Source: Clostridiales bacterium
GTDB lineage: Bacteria > Bacillota > Clostridia > Lachnospirales > Lachnospiraceae
DNA length: 7,382 nucleotides
Direction: 5' to 3'
Assembly: GCA_029267975.1 (NCBI GenBank)
Contig: JAJUHH010000138.1
Location: 1-7,382, forward strand
Position 1 is the first letter of the stretch. Every line of letters begins with the position of its first letter. Shown piece after piece: positions 1 through 5,463 of the stretch. The position numbers and the translations under genes were made by a program. The notes below the pieces were generated by a model. The model was given only the letters and a program-made list of their open reading frames with translations, did not search any database and was not told the origin of the DNA.

Positions 1-347
1 ACACTTTAGAAGAATTAGACAATATAATTAATACTGTGTTGAAAAGTAATAGAGACATCAAAGAACAACTGGTACAAAAGCAGATTATGCTGAAAAAGCA
101 AATTTTGCAAATGATTTTGAATGGTAATTATTCCTCAGACAATATTTCGAGAATGAATCAGGTAAGAGTGTTATTTCCAGGTGCTTACTTTTTTGTAATG
201 AGCATTCTACTGGAAGAGGAGACTACAGATTTAGATTGTCTTCATACATTAGAGGAACAGTTGGAACTGATTAATGATCCGCAGCAGAAAAAGTATGTGT
301 AAGTACTATGTGATTCTTATCAAAGATCAGTTTATGTAATATGTGCA

Positions 348-1262
348 ATGAATGAAAGAGAGAAGTATCAGGAATTAAGAAATGAAGTACAGGAAGTAGC
401 AGAAAGCTTTGGATGGAATATGAAGATAGGGTGTGGGAAGCTATATCGAGAACTCTCTAAAGTATCAGCATCTTATCTGGAGAGTTTGGATAATATTCAG
501 AAATATAAGGTTTCACAAACAGAAAACAAAGGCTTCATTTATGATGATACAGAAATATGTTTAATTGGAAGAGAGCTGGCATTGGGAAATGAAGAGAGTG
601 CAAAAAGCATACTATACAGCTATGTAGAGAGATTGCGCAGCAGTAATCTATCATTATTAATGCAGCAGTATATATTTTTGAATTTTATTAGTGAGATATC
701 TAAGACTGCTTTTAAAAATCAAATAGAAATGGAACAATCAAATATTAGTCTTCTAGTGTCAGCAAAAAATATAAACAGTTTTTTGGAAGCCGCTGAGATG
801 ATCGTGCATGATATATGCGGTAAAATAAACGAAAAGCAAAAAATGATTGAAAACGATATGACATACAAAGTGTGCTGCTACCTACATGAACACTTCTCAG
901 ACTATGATTTATCCTTAGAAAAGGTAGCAGCCGATTTAAAGATCAACACAGCATTCGTTAGAAATGCTATAAAGGAGACAACAGGTAAAAGCTATAAAAA
1001 TTACTTAATATATCTGCGAATAGAGTATGCAAAGGAATTACTGGAGAAGAGCCAATTGTCGGTTGCAGAGGTATGCGAGAAAGTAGGGTATGGGAATATC
1101 TCCTATTTTATTAAGCTATTTCGTGAAAATACAGGGGTAACACCTTCTGCTTGGCGTAAAGAGAGTGATGCTGATTTGGTGACCGGTTTTTCCTGGCAGC
1201 TCGAAGATATGGAAGAAAACAGGATATTGTGGAAATTATATAAGGAGGCACAAAATGTATGA
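348..1262 (+). CDS. Downstream open fragment of the broken regulator, carrying the AraC DNA-binding domain
   Basis: This is the longest open stretch of the interrupted regulator, 304 codons from the first ATG after the stop. Residues 1-170 are linker. Residues about 172-275 form the double helix-turn-helix of the AraC family: first motif around 188-213 (LSLEKVAADLKIN...), second around 236-262 (LSVAEVCEKVGYGNISYFIKLFRENTG), ending with the family's typical GVTPSAWRK. About 30 extra residues follow the domain. No Shine-Dalgarno sequence precedes the ATG at 348 (upstream bases are tttatgtaatatgtgca), so independent translation looks unlikely. Gene finders would still call it as a separate gene. 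If it were made, it would be a sensor-less DNA-binding fragment. Confidence 0.5.
   Translation: MNEREKYQELRNEVQEVAESFGWNMKIGCGKLYRELSKVSASYLESLDNIQKYKVSQTENKGFIYDDTEICLIGRELALGNEESAKSILYSYVERLRSSNLSLLMQQYIFLNFISEISKTAFKNQIEMEQSNISLLVSAKNINSFLEAAEMIVHDICGKINEKQKMIENDMTYKVCCYLHEHFSDYDLSLEKVAADLKINTAFVRNAIKETTGKSYKNYLIYLRIEYAKELLEKSQLSVAEVCEKVGYGNISYFIKLFRENTGVTPSAWRKESDADLVTGFSWQLEDMEENRILWKLYKEAQNV
1242..1248 (+). promoter_or_regulatory. Ribosome binding site AAGGAGG for the gene after the regulator
   Basis: This strong Shine-Dalgarno sequence lies inside the last codons of the AraC gene. Two ATGs follow. The one at 1255 has ideal spacing (6 bases) but opens only a 16-codon frame ending at 1305. 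The one at 1259 has a spacing of 10 bases, overlaps the regulator stop as ATGA, and opens the frame of the hypothetical protein. A third ATG at 1283 gives the family-like start MFLYHYYD, with only a weak GGGG upstream. Confidence 0.6.
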
Positions 1263-1831
1263 AATGGGCGCGGGGATTAAGTATGTTTCTATATCATTAT
1301 TATGACAAAAAGACTGGTCCCTTTAAGAATTTGTCAGAACTGTCAATGGAGCAGTCAAATGCTATCATCAATAGAATTAAGGAAGAAAAACCAAATACCC
1401 AGTGTGCTCAGCGGGATGCAGAATATATGTTTCGCAGACATATGTATTAAGATATTATTAGAAAAGAATTTATTAAAAAAGGTGGGATTATACATAGAAA
1501 TGTACCCCATTACATGGTAGTTGAGCATAGTCCATGGCTTAGTAGCTGGTTTGAAGACTGTGCTTATATTAAGATTCCTATTGAAGAATTTGACCTAAGA
1601 ACAGTATCATTTACCTACGGTGATTCCCATCCTACCTTCAGTCCCTGGCCAAGGGATGACGATTGGAAGGAATACCGCAGAAAGCTATATACCTATGAGG
1701 AAATCCTGCTGATCATACAAAAGTATGGCTTACCGCAGGACTGGAATAATGACGGCAAATTTGGTCCGGAAAGATATGTAGAAGCTCATATCTGGAGTGA
1801 TGAAACGATTGACAAATACCGTTGGGTATAA
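1259..1831 (+). pseudogene. Small conserved protein of unknown function, interrupted by an in-frame stop
   Basis: One reading frame spans the interval and is broken only by TAA at 1448-1450. The first part reads (MKWARGLS)MFLYHYYDKKTGPFKNLSEL... and ends ...MFRRHMY. After the stop the frame continues directly as DIIRKEFIKKGG...HYMVVEHSP, with no frame change. I recall hypothetical proteins of Bacillota about 180 residues long that begin MFLYHYxDKxxGPF and contain the IPIEEFDL, SFTYGDS and KYGLPQDWN segments found here. That makes the two halves one gene. It has no signal peptide, membrane segment or catalytic motif that I recognise, so it is probably cytosolic. The start is uncertain between 1259 (coupled ATGA overlap with the regulator) and 1283 (family-like start). 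The function is not known. Confidence 0.75.
1514..1831 (+). CDS. C-terminal open fragment of the broken hypothetical protein
   Basis: This is the 105-codon stretch from the first ATG after the internal stop. It contains the conserved-looking core: VVEHSPWLSSWF, then IPIEEFDLRTVSFTYGDSHPTFSPWP, then a lysine/tyrosine-rich helix and KYGLPQDWNNDGKFGPERYVEAHIW. It is rich in Trp, Tyr and acidic residues. No ribosome binding site stands before the ATG at 1514, and the 21 codons between the stop and this ATG also look like protein. It is therefore better read as part of the interrupted gene than as a gene of its own. Confidence 0.45.
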   Translation: MVVEHSPWLSSWFEDCAYIKIPIEEFDLRTVSFTYGDSHPTFSPWPRDDDWKEYRRKLYTYEEILLIIQKYGLPQDWNNDGKFGPERYVEAHIWSDETIDKYRWV

Positions 1832-1902
1832 ATCTCATATACCTCTTAGGGAAATAAGGATAACAGTAGCTGAAATGCTTCCTTTAAAATTAAAATACAA
1901 GC

Positions 1903-1927
1903 GCAATGATAAATTTATTGCATTTTT
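1903..1927 (+). terminator. Weak candidate Rho-independent terminator
   Basis: GCAATGA at 1903-1909 can pair with TTATTGC at 1915-1921 (7 bp including one G-U pair, loop of 5). A run of five T follows at 1923-1927. It lies 71 bases after the stop of the broken hypothetical gene and would separate it from the next transcript. The stem is AT-rich and short, so termination would be partial at best. It overlaps the promoter candidate at 1918-1945. Confidence 0.4.
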
Positions 1928-1945
1928 CAAGAAATATATTATACT
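1918..1945 (+). promoter_or_regulatory. Candidate sigma-A promoter for the FecR-domain gene
   Basis: TTGCAT at 1918-1923 and TATACT at 1940-1945 are separated by 16 bases. Each is a good match to the -35 and -10 consensus. The start of transcription would fall near 1951-1953, giving a leader of about 53 bases before the ATG at 2006. Confidence 0.5.
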
Positions 1946-1951
1946 CTAATT

Positions 1952-1967
1952 AGTGAATACATTCACT
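1952..1967. promoter_or_regulatory. 16-bp palindrome at the predicted transcription start, candidate operator
   Basis: AGTGAAT-AC-ATTCACT has perfect 7-base arms and starts 6 bases after the -10 box at 1940-1945. A dimeric repressor bound here would block the promoter. In RNA it could form a 6-bp hairpin with a UACA loop at the 5' end of the message. I do not match it to a named regulator. Confidence 0.45.
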
Positions 1968-1992
1968 GATCTTGGTCATCCACTAAATTAGA

Positions 1993-2000
1993 AGAGGTGA
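1993..2000 (+). promoter_or_regulatory. Ribosome binding site AGAGGTGA setting the start at 2006
   Basis: The site lies 5 bases before ATG 2006. The frame also contains an upstream GTG at 1997, but that codon falls inside this Shine-Dalgarno sequence, so 2006 is the credible start. Confidence 0.75.
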
Positions 2001-2005
2001 TAGCA

Positions 2006-3808
2006 ATGAAAAGGAAGATAGCCTTAGGCCTGGTTCTTATTATGTTAATATCCTTGTTTCCCAAATATAATTTCTCCCTGGCATCAACAGAAGTCGCATT
2101 GGCTGCTGGGACAAGCTTAGGAACCCTAACTGATGTTCAAGGAGAAGTTTATGTACAAATAGGAGGTGGAATCAGGGAATTTATCGGAAGAAGTGGTATG
2201 GCCCTTACGCAGGGGGATTCAGTGCAAACGGATAAAAATAGTTCGGCTACGATAACCTTTACCACAGGAACGAAGCTTACCCTGGGACCAAGTACAATAA
2301 TTACGCTGAGTAAAATGATCCAGACCAAGGATTCCGGAATGAAGGTATCCATCAGACTAAAGTCCGGGAGCATATGGAGCAATGTGAAGAGCCTCATCAA
2401 TAGCGAGGATGAATATAAAATTGAGACAGCAAGCGCTGTAATGGAAGCCAGAGGGACCCTATTCTTAGTTGCAGCTGATGCTGATAGCAGAGGAACCAGG
2501 ACTTCTGTTATAGAGGGGGCCATAGGGGTATATCAACATCCCGGCAGTGTTGACCAGTCGTCGCAGTTCCTGCCTATGGGTACCTCTATGTCAGTACCGC
2601 CGCCGCTCTCGGAATGGCAAGCTACTCGCCCAGCAGCTCCCCAAGCTGCTCCCCAAGCACCTGTACCGTCAGGGGCTATAGATATGACCGATATTATCAG
2701 TTCAGAAGACCCCAGCATCCTGGCAAGCATGGCGATCGATATGGTTGAGCGGATGCAGGAGTTGTACCAGCAAAGCCAGAGCTACTTAAGCGGCTATCAA
2801 AGCAGCCATAACTCGGACTATCTTTATGCTTCATTACAATTTTCTCAAATAAGTGTCCGTATGGCAGAGTTAAGTGAGCAATTTATGAGCTTATTTCAAG
2901 GTGACAGCGAAAGGGAACAAGAATTGAGGGAGGAATTTAAGCGGTATAAAACAACTACCGATGATCTGAAGCAGCAAGTGCAGAAAATGCTTGATGATAT
3001 GCAACAGATGGCAGAGGATGCAGTGAGGATTGCCCATGAGGCGGGAATTGATTCTGATGAGGTGGACAGAGTTATGCAAAATGCACCAACAGCCGCCTTC
3101 GGTGCTGGAATTGGATCATCACCTGTGATACCAGCGCCTCCAACTCCGGCAGCCCCCACTCCACCTACATATATCGAAGTAGATACACCCAGTCCTTCGA
3201 ATCCCGGAACGCAGCCGGTATTGACTGGATTAAGCTCCATAGGTAATATCCTCGGTATAGCAAGGGTTGGAGAAGAATTATGGGCTGGCCAACTGGAACC
3301 TGCAGAGGCTACTGTAACCTATCAGTGGATGAGATCAGATACAGAAGAGCAGGACTATGAAGATATCGAGGGGGCAACTTCAGATCGTTACCTTCTGAGC
3401 GAAGAAGATAAAGGCAAATTCATTCGGGTAAGGGCAATTGCTTATGGGGAATATACTGGCACAATCATCAGTGCACCCTTAGGTAAGGTAGAAGGAACAC
3501 AGCCAGTGCAGACAGAATTGATCTCTATAGGAGATATCGTTGGTGATGCAAGGGTTGGAGAGATAGTAAGGGCTGGTCAACTAGACCCTGCAGAGACTAC
3601 TGTAACCTATCAGTGGATGAGATCGGATACGGAAGAGCAAGGCTATGAAGAGATCGAGGGGGCAACATCTGAATATTACCAACTGCTCGATGAAGATGAA
3701 GGCAAGTTCATTCGGGTTAAGGTAATTGCCTATGGTGACTATAGCGGAACTATTATCAGTGCACCCCTGGGAAAGGTCGAAGCAAAAATACCCATACCTA
3801 CCAATTGA
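2006..3808 (+). CDS. Secreted FecR-domain protein with coiled-coil segment and two C-terminal beta-type repeats
   Basis: The 600-residue protein begins with a signal peptide (MKRK, hydrophobic 5-18, cleavage plausible between 26 and 34). Residues about 45-180 fit a FecR-like domain: GEVYVQ, GDSVQTDKNSSATITFTTGTKLTLGPST, GSIWSNV, YKIETASAVMEARGTLFLV and TSVIEGAIGVY. Residues 198-222 are Pro/Ala-rich, 234-360 are mostly helical with a charged coiled-coil-like stretch near 300-345, and 371-401 are Pro-rich. Two 96-residue modules follow (401-496 and 497-592), each with TVTYQWMRSDTEEQ, IEGATS, GKFIRV and GTIISAPLGKVE, resembling Ig-like modules of clostridial surface proteins. No LPXTG, S-layer homology domain or membrane anchor is visible, so it may be released or bound to the wall non-covalently. 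No sigma factor or TonB receptor gene is nearby, unlike classical FecR in Gram-negatives. The gene stands alone between two terminators. Its role is unknown. Confidence 0.85.
   Translation: MKRKIALGLVLIMLISLFPKYNFSLASTEVALAAGTSLGTLTDVQGEVYVQIGGGIREFIGRSGMALTQGDSVQTDKNSSATITFTTGTKLTLGPSTIITLSKMIQTKDSGMKVSIRLKSGSIWSNVKSLINSEDEYKIETASAVMEARGTLFLVAADADSRGTRTSVIEGAIGVYQHPGSVDQSSQFLPMGTSMSVPPPLSEWQATRPAAPQAAPQAPVPSGAIDMTDIISSEDPSILASMAIDMVERMQELYQQSQSYLSGYQSSHNSDYLYASLQFSQISVRMAELSEQFMSLFQGDSEREQELREEFKRYKTTTDDLKQQVQKMLDDMQQMAEDAVRIAHEAGIDSDEVDRVMQNAPTAAFGAGIGSSPVIPAPPTPAAPTPPTYIEVDTPSPSNPGTQPVLTGLSSIGNILGIARVGEELWAGQLEPAEATVTYQWMRSDTEEQDYEDIEGATSDRYLLSEEDKGKFIRVRAIAYGEYTGTIISAPLGKVEGTQPVQTELISIGDIVGDARVGEIVRAGQLDPAETTVTYQWMRSDTEEQGYEEIEGATSEYYQLLDEDEGKFIRVKVIAYGDYSGTIISAPLGKVEAKIPIPTN
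3206..3781 (+). repeat. Two tandem 288-bp (96-codon) repeats inside the FecR-domain gene
   Basis: Unit 1 spans 3206-3493 and unit 2 spans 3494-3781, with an exact 288-base period and no gaps. Bases 3309-3336 are identical to 3597-3624 (28 of 28). Flanking stretches differ mainly by single substitutions, many at third codon positions. Each unit encodes one YQW...GATS...GKFIRV...APLGKVE module. The pattern indicates duplication within the gene followed by modest drift. Confidence 0.9.
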
Positions 3809-3872
3809 CCATATCATAATACATCATAACAAGCTTACATCACTTTTTTGTGTCGGGGAATAATTGTTTAAT

Positions 3873-3912
3873 AAAAATTCCTTACCTTCAGCTATGGAGG
3901 TAAGGGATTTTT
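3873..3912. terminator. Strong, probably bidirectional Rho-independent terminator
   Basis: The arm at 3873-3887 pairs with 3898-3912 over 15 bp with a single G-U pair, around a 10-base loop. The stem starts with five A and ends with five T, so it can work in both directions. It lies 65 bases after the FecR-domain gene and isolates it from the transporter operon. Confidence 0.85.
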
Positions 3913-3949
3913 ATGCTTAAAAGAAAAATAGTTTCATAAGCAACGAAGT

Positions 3950-3983
3950 TAAGTTACAATAAAAAGTAGCTAAATTACCAATA
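3950..3983 (+). promoter_or_regulatory. Direct repeat with 21-bp period upstream of the transporter promoter
   Basis: TAAGTTACAATA at 3950-3961 is repeated as TAAATTACCAATA at 3971-3983, a start-to-start distance of 21 bases (two helical turns). AraC-family activators typically bind direct half-sites with this period just upstream of the -35 region. The right copy ends about 16 bases before the candidate -35 at 4000. The AT-rich context makes a chance match possible. Confidence 0.35.
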
Positions 3984-3999
3984 ATCTAGTTTGTGTTTA

Positions 4000-4028
4000 T
4001 TACCCTATGGAATAAAAGAATTTATAAT
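4000..4028 (+). promoter_or_regulatory. Candidate promoter of the sugar transporter operon
   Basis: A perfect TATAAT stands at 4023-4028. The matching -35 at 17-base spacing is TTACCC (4000-4005), which shares only three bases with consensus. A weak -35 with a perfect -10 suits an activator-dependent promoter. The leader to ATG 4068 would be about 33 bases. Confidence 0.45.
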
Positions 4029-4052
4029 AAATCTGTAATTAAAGTTGAACTT

Positions 4053-4059
4053 AGGGAGG
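4053..4059 (+). promoter_or_regulatory. Ribosome binding site AGGGAGG setting the start at 4068
   Basis: The site lies 8 bases before ATG 4068. The same frame is open further upstream to a GTG at 3993, but that extension has no ribosome binding site, contains the -10 box, and would bury the signal peptide behind 25 residues. Confidence 0.8.
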
Positions 4060-4067
4060 TAGCAAAA

Positions 4068-5396
4068 ATGCAAAAAAGGGTAGCAAAACTATTATCTATG
4101 CTTCTGGTGCTAATACTTATTCTTTCGTCACTGTCAGGATGCAGCAATAAGAACACAACCAATGTAAATACAGGGGGAGATAATAAGAAAGGGAGCACAA
4201 AGGAAGCAAATGATAAAGCAAGTGAGACAACAGGGGATACAGCAAAGAATGAGGAGCAGATTACATTAACCTTCTGGCATACATATGGGGATGGCGAAGA
4301 GGCTCAGTTTACCAATGTTGTGCTTCCTATGTGGGAACAGGCACATCCTAACATTAAGATTGATGCAGTAAGGCAGGATGGCGGCCAGTTTCATCAAATG
4401 ATCGTAACTGCCTTTGGTACCGGACAGACACCGGACGTAGCAAGAATTGATATTGTTAAAACAGCTTCCTATGCGAAGCAGGGAGGTTTGGTTGCATTAG
4501 ACAGCTTTGCAGATTTTGAAGCAATCAAGGCTAATTTTCTGGATGGTCCCTTATCCACCAATTTATATAAGGGCAATTATTATGGTCTTCCCCTTGATAC
4601 CAATTGTAAGGCAGCAGTAGTAAATAAGAATACCCTGGCGACCATTGGACTTGATCAGGCCCCGGCGACCCTGGAAGAGTTCATAGCAGCTGCTGAAAAA
4701 GTATCAGCACCTTTAATCAGTGTATCAGGGGTTGGCGATTGGGACTTCTATCCTTACTTCTGGTTATTTGGGGGGACCCTAACGGATGCGGAGTTTACGA
4801 AGGCAAGTGGTTATTTAGATAGTCAGGCAAGCATTGATGCGATTAATAAGATCCTTGAACTGAACCAGAAAAAGATCCTGACAATCAAAGAGGTCGACGG
4901 AACAGCGGATGCTTGGGATGGCATCAAAACTGGAGAGTATGCAATGTTCTTTGAAGGTCCCTGGTACTTTGGTTCCTACGAGGACAATCTGGCACAGGGG
5001 ATTGAAGCTGCCTTAATTCCTACCTATCAGGGAAGAAGTGCTTCTGTTGTAGGCGGTGAGAACATCGTCATGTTCCATACCGGCAAGCACCAGGATGCTG
5101 CTTATGAATTTCTGAAATTTATGTCCTCTGAGGAGGTACAGCTGGCAATGCTTGAGGTTGGGCAGATTCCGGTATTAAAGGACTTGGTAAATAATGAGAA
5201 GGTAACGGGCAATCCGGTGTGGTCGATTTATATGAAGCAGCTGGAGACCGCAAAGGCCAGGATTCCTTCTCCAAGCAATGATGAAATAGGTTCCATATGG
5301 AGCAATGCAATGACAAACATATTTATAAATAAAGCTGATGTAGCAAGCGAACTTCAGAGTGCTGCAGCTCAAATTGATGCATTATTAGTGCAATAG
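4068..5396 (+). CDS. Carbohydrate ABC transporter substrate-binding lipoprotein (family 1, SBP_bac_1)
   Basis: This 442-residue protein would be the extracellular binding subunit of a CUT1-type sugar importer, held on the membrane by lipid. Residues 1-25 form a lipoprotein signal: MQKR, a hydrophobic stretch at 8-22, and the lipobox L22-S23-G24-C25. Residues 26-63 are a Thr/Asn/Lys-rich tether. The mature fold begins at ITLTFWHTYGDGEE (residues 65-78), the usual first strand of family 1 binding proteins. It continues with GTGQTPDVARID (117-128), the YYGLPLDTN hinge-like segment (171-179), YFWLFGG (230-236), the FFEGPWYFG segment (294-302) and the AAYEFLKFMSSEE motif (344-356). The length is normal for the family. 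Two permease genes follow in the same operon, separated by a hairpin. The exact sugar cannot be read from the sequence. Confidence 0.93.
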   Translation: MQKRVAKLLSMLLVLILILSSLSGCSNKNTTNVNTGGDNKKGSTKEANDKASETTGDTAKNEEQITLTFWHTYGDGEEAQFTNVVLPMWEQAHPNIKIDAVRQDGGQFHQMIVTAFGTGQTPDVARIDIVKTASYAKQGGLVALDSFADFEAIKANFLDGPLSTNLYKGNYYGLPLDTNCKAAVVNKNTLATIGLDQAPATLEEFIAAAEKVSAPLISVSGVGDWDFYPYFWLFGGTLTDAEFTKASGYLDSQASIDAINKILELNQKKILTIKEVDGTADAWDGIKTGEYAMFFEGPWYFGSYEDNLAQGIEAALIPTYQGRSASVVGGENIVMFHTGKHQDAAYEFLKFMSSEEVQLAMLEVGQIPVLKDLVNNEKVTGNPVWSIYMKQLETAKARIPSPSNDEIGSIWSNAMTNIFINKADVASELQSAAAQIDALLVQ

Positions 5397-5407
5397 AGGA
5401 TATGGGT

Positions 5408-5441
5408 TGCCACAACCTGCTCAGACGAAAAGGTTGTGGCA
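5408..5441 (+). promoter_or_regulatory. Intercistronic hairpin between binding-protein and permease genes
   Basis: TGCCACAACCT (5408-5418) pairs perfectly with AGGTTGTGGCA (5431-5441), 11 bp with a 12-base loop, and begins 12 bases after the binding-protein stop. The bases after it are TCCTTTATG, not a U run, so full termination is unlikely. Such hairpins commonly protect the 3' end of the binding-protein message or cause partial termination, so that more binding protein than permease is made. Confidence 0.75.
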
Positions 5442-5451
5442 TCCTTTATGG

Positions 5452-5459
5452 AAGGGTGA
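5452..5459 (+). promoter_or_regulatory. Ribosome binding site AAGGGTGA setting the permease start at 5464
   Basis: The GGTGA end lies 4 bases before ATG 5464. An alternative TTG at 5407 in the same frame would begin inside the intercistronic hairpin and has no ribosome binding site, so it is rejected. Confidence 0.75.
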
Positions 5460-5463
5460 GGCT

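Larger units (their letters stand above)
1..1262 (+). pseudogene. AraC/YesN-type transcriptional regulator, 5'-partial, interrupted by an in-frame stop
   Basis: The frame is open from base 3 at the left edge to a TAA at 300-302. The same frame then continues without another stop from 303 to the TGA at 1260-1262. The part before the stop (TLEELDNIINTVLKSN..., then a QILQMILNG segment and a FFVMSILLEEE strand) resembles the linker region of large clostridial AraC regulators that have an N-terminal sensor. The codons between the stop and the next ATG (303-347) read VLCDSYQRSVYVICA, a strand expected in that linker, followed by the typical GWNMKIGCGKLY segment and a C-terminal AraC DNA-binding domain. 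Both sides therefore belong to one protein broken by one nonsense codon. Any sensor domain lies outside the window. Such regulators often control nearby sugar transporters. I am sure of the family and of the stop. Whether the product is truly dead depends on readthrough or a sequencing error. Confidence 0.85.

Noticed and set aside
300..1450. Genome-wide reassignment of TAA to a sense codon
   Set aside because: TAA ends the MalG-like permease at its expected family C-terminus and ends the small hypothetical gene at 1829-1831.
1302..1520. 72-codon + strand open frame overlapping the small hypothetical gene
   Set aside because: It overlaps the frame that carries the recognisable protein, has no ribosome binding site, and its translation has no recognisable features.
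2149..2523. 124-codon - strand open frame within the FecR-domain gene
   Set aside because: It is antisense to a well-supported gene and is an effect of codon use there. No ribosome binding site or promoter was seen.
2896..3240. 114-codon - strand frame rich in Ser, Cys and Gly
   Set aside because: It is antisense to the coiled-coil and Pro-rich part of the FecR-domain gene. Its composition mirrors the repeated sense codons.
3206..3781. CRISPR-like or mobile-element repeats
   Set aside because: There are only two long units, exactly codon-periodic, in frame within one gene and with no spacers, so this is a protein module duplication.
3993..4067. Upstream GTG start extending the binding protein by 25 residues
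   Set aside because: It would put the -10 box inside the coding region and displace the lipoprotein signal peptide. ATG 4068 has a strong AGGGAGG site.
3809..4067. Catabolite (cre) site or riboswitch before the transporter operon
   Set aside because: I found no match to the cre consensus and no leader long enough for a riboswitch. Only the terminator, the direct repeats and the promoter are supported.
5407..5463. TTG start extending the MalF-like permease by 19 residues
   Set aside because: The start lies inside the intercistronic hairpin and lacks a ribosome binding site. ATG 5464 has one and gives a normal length.
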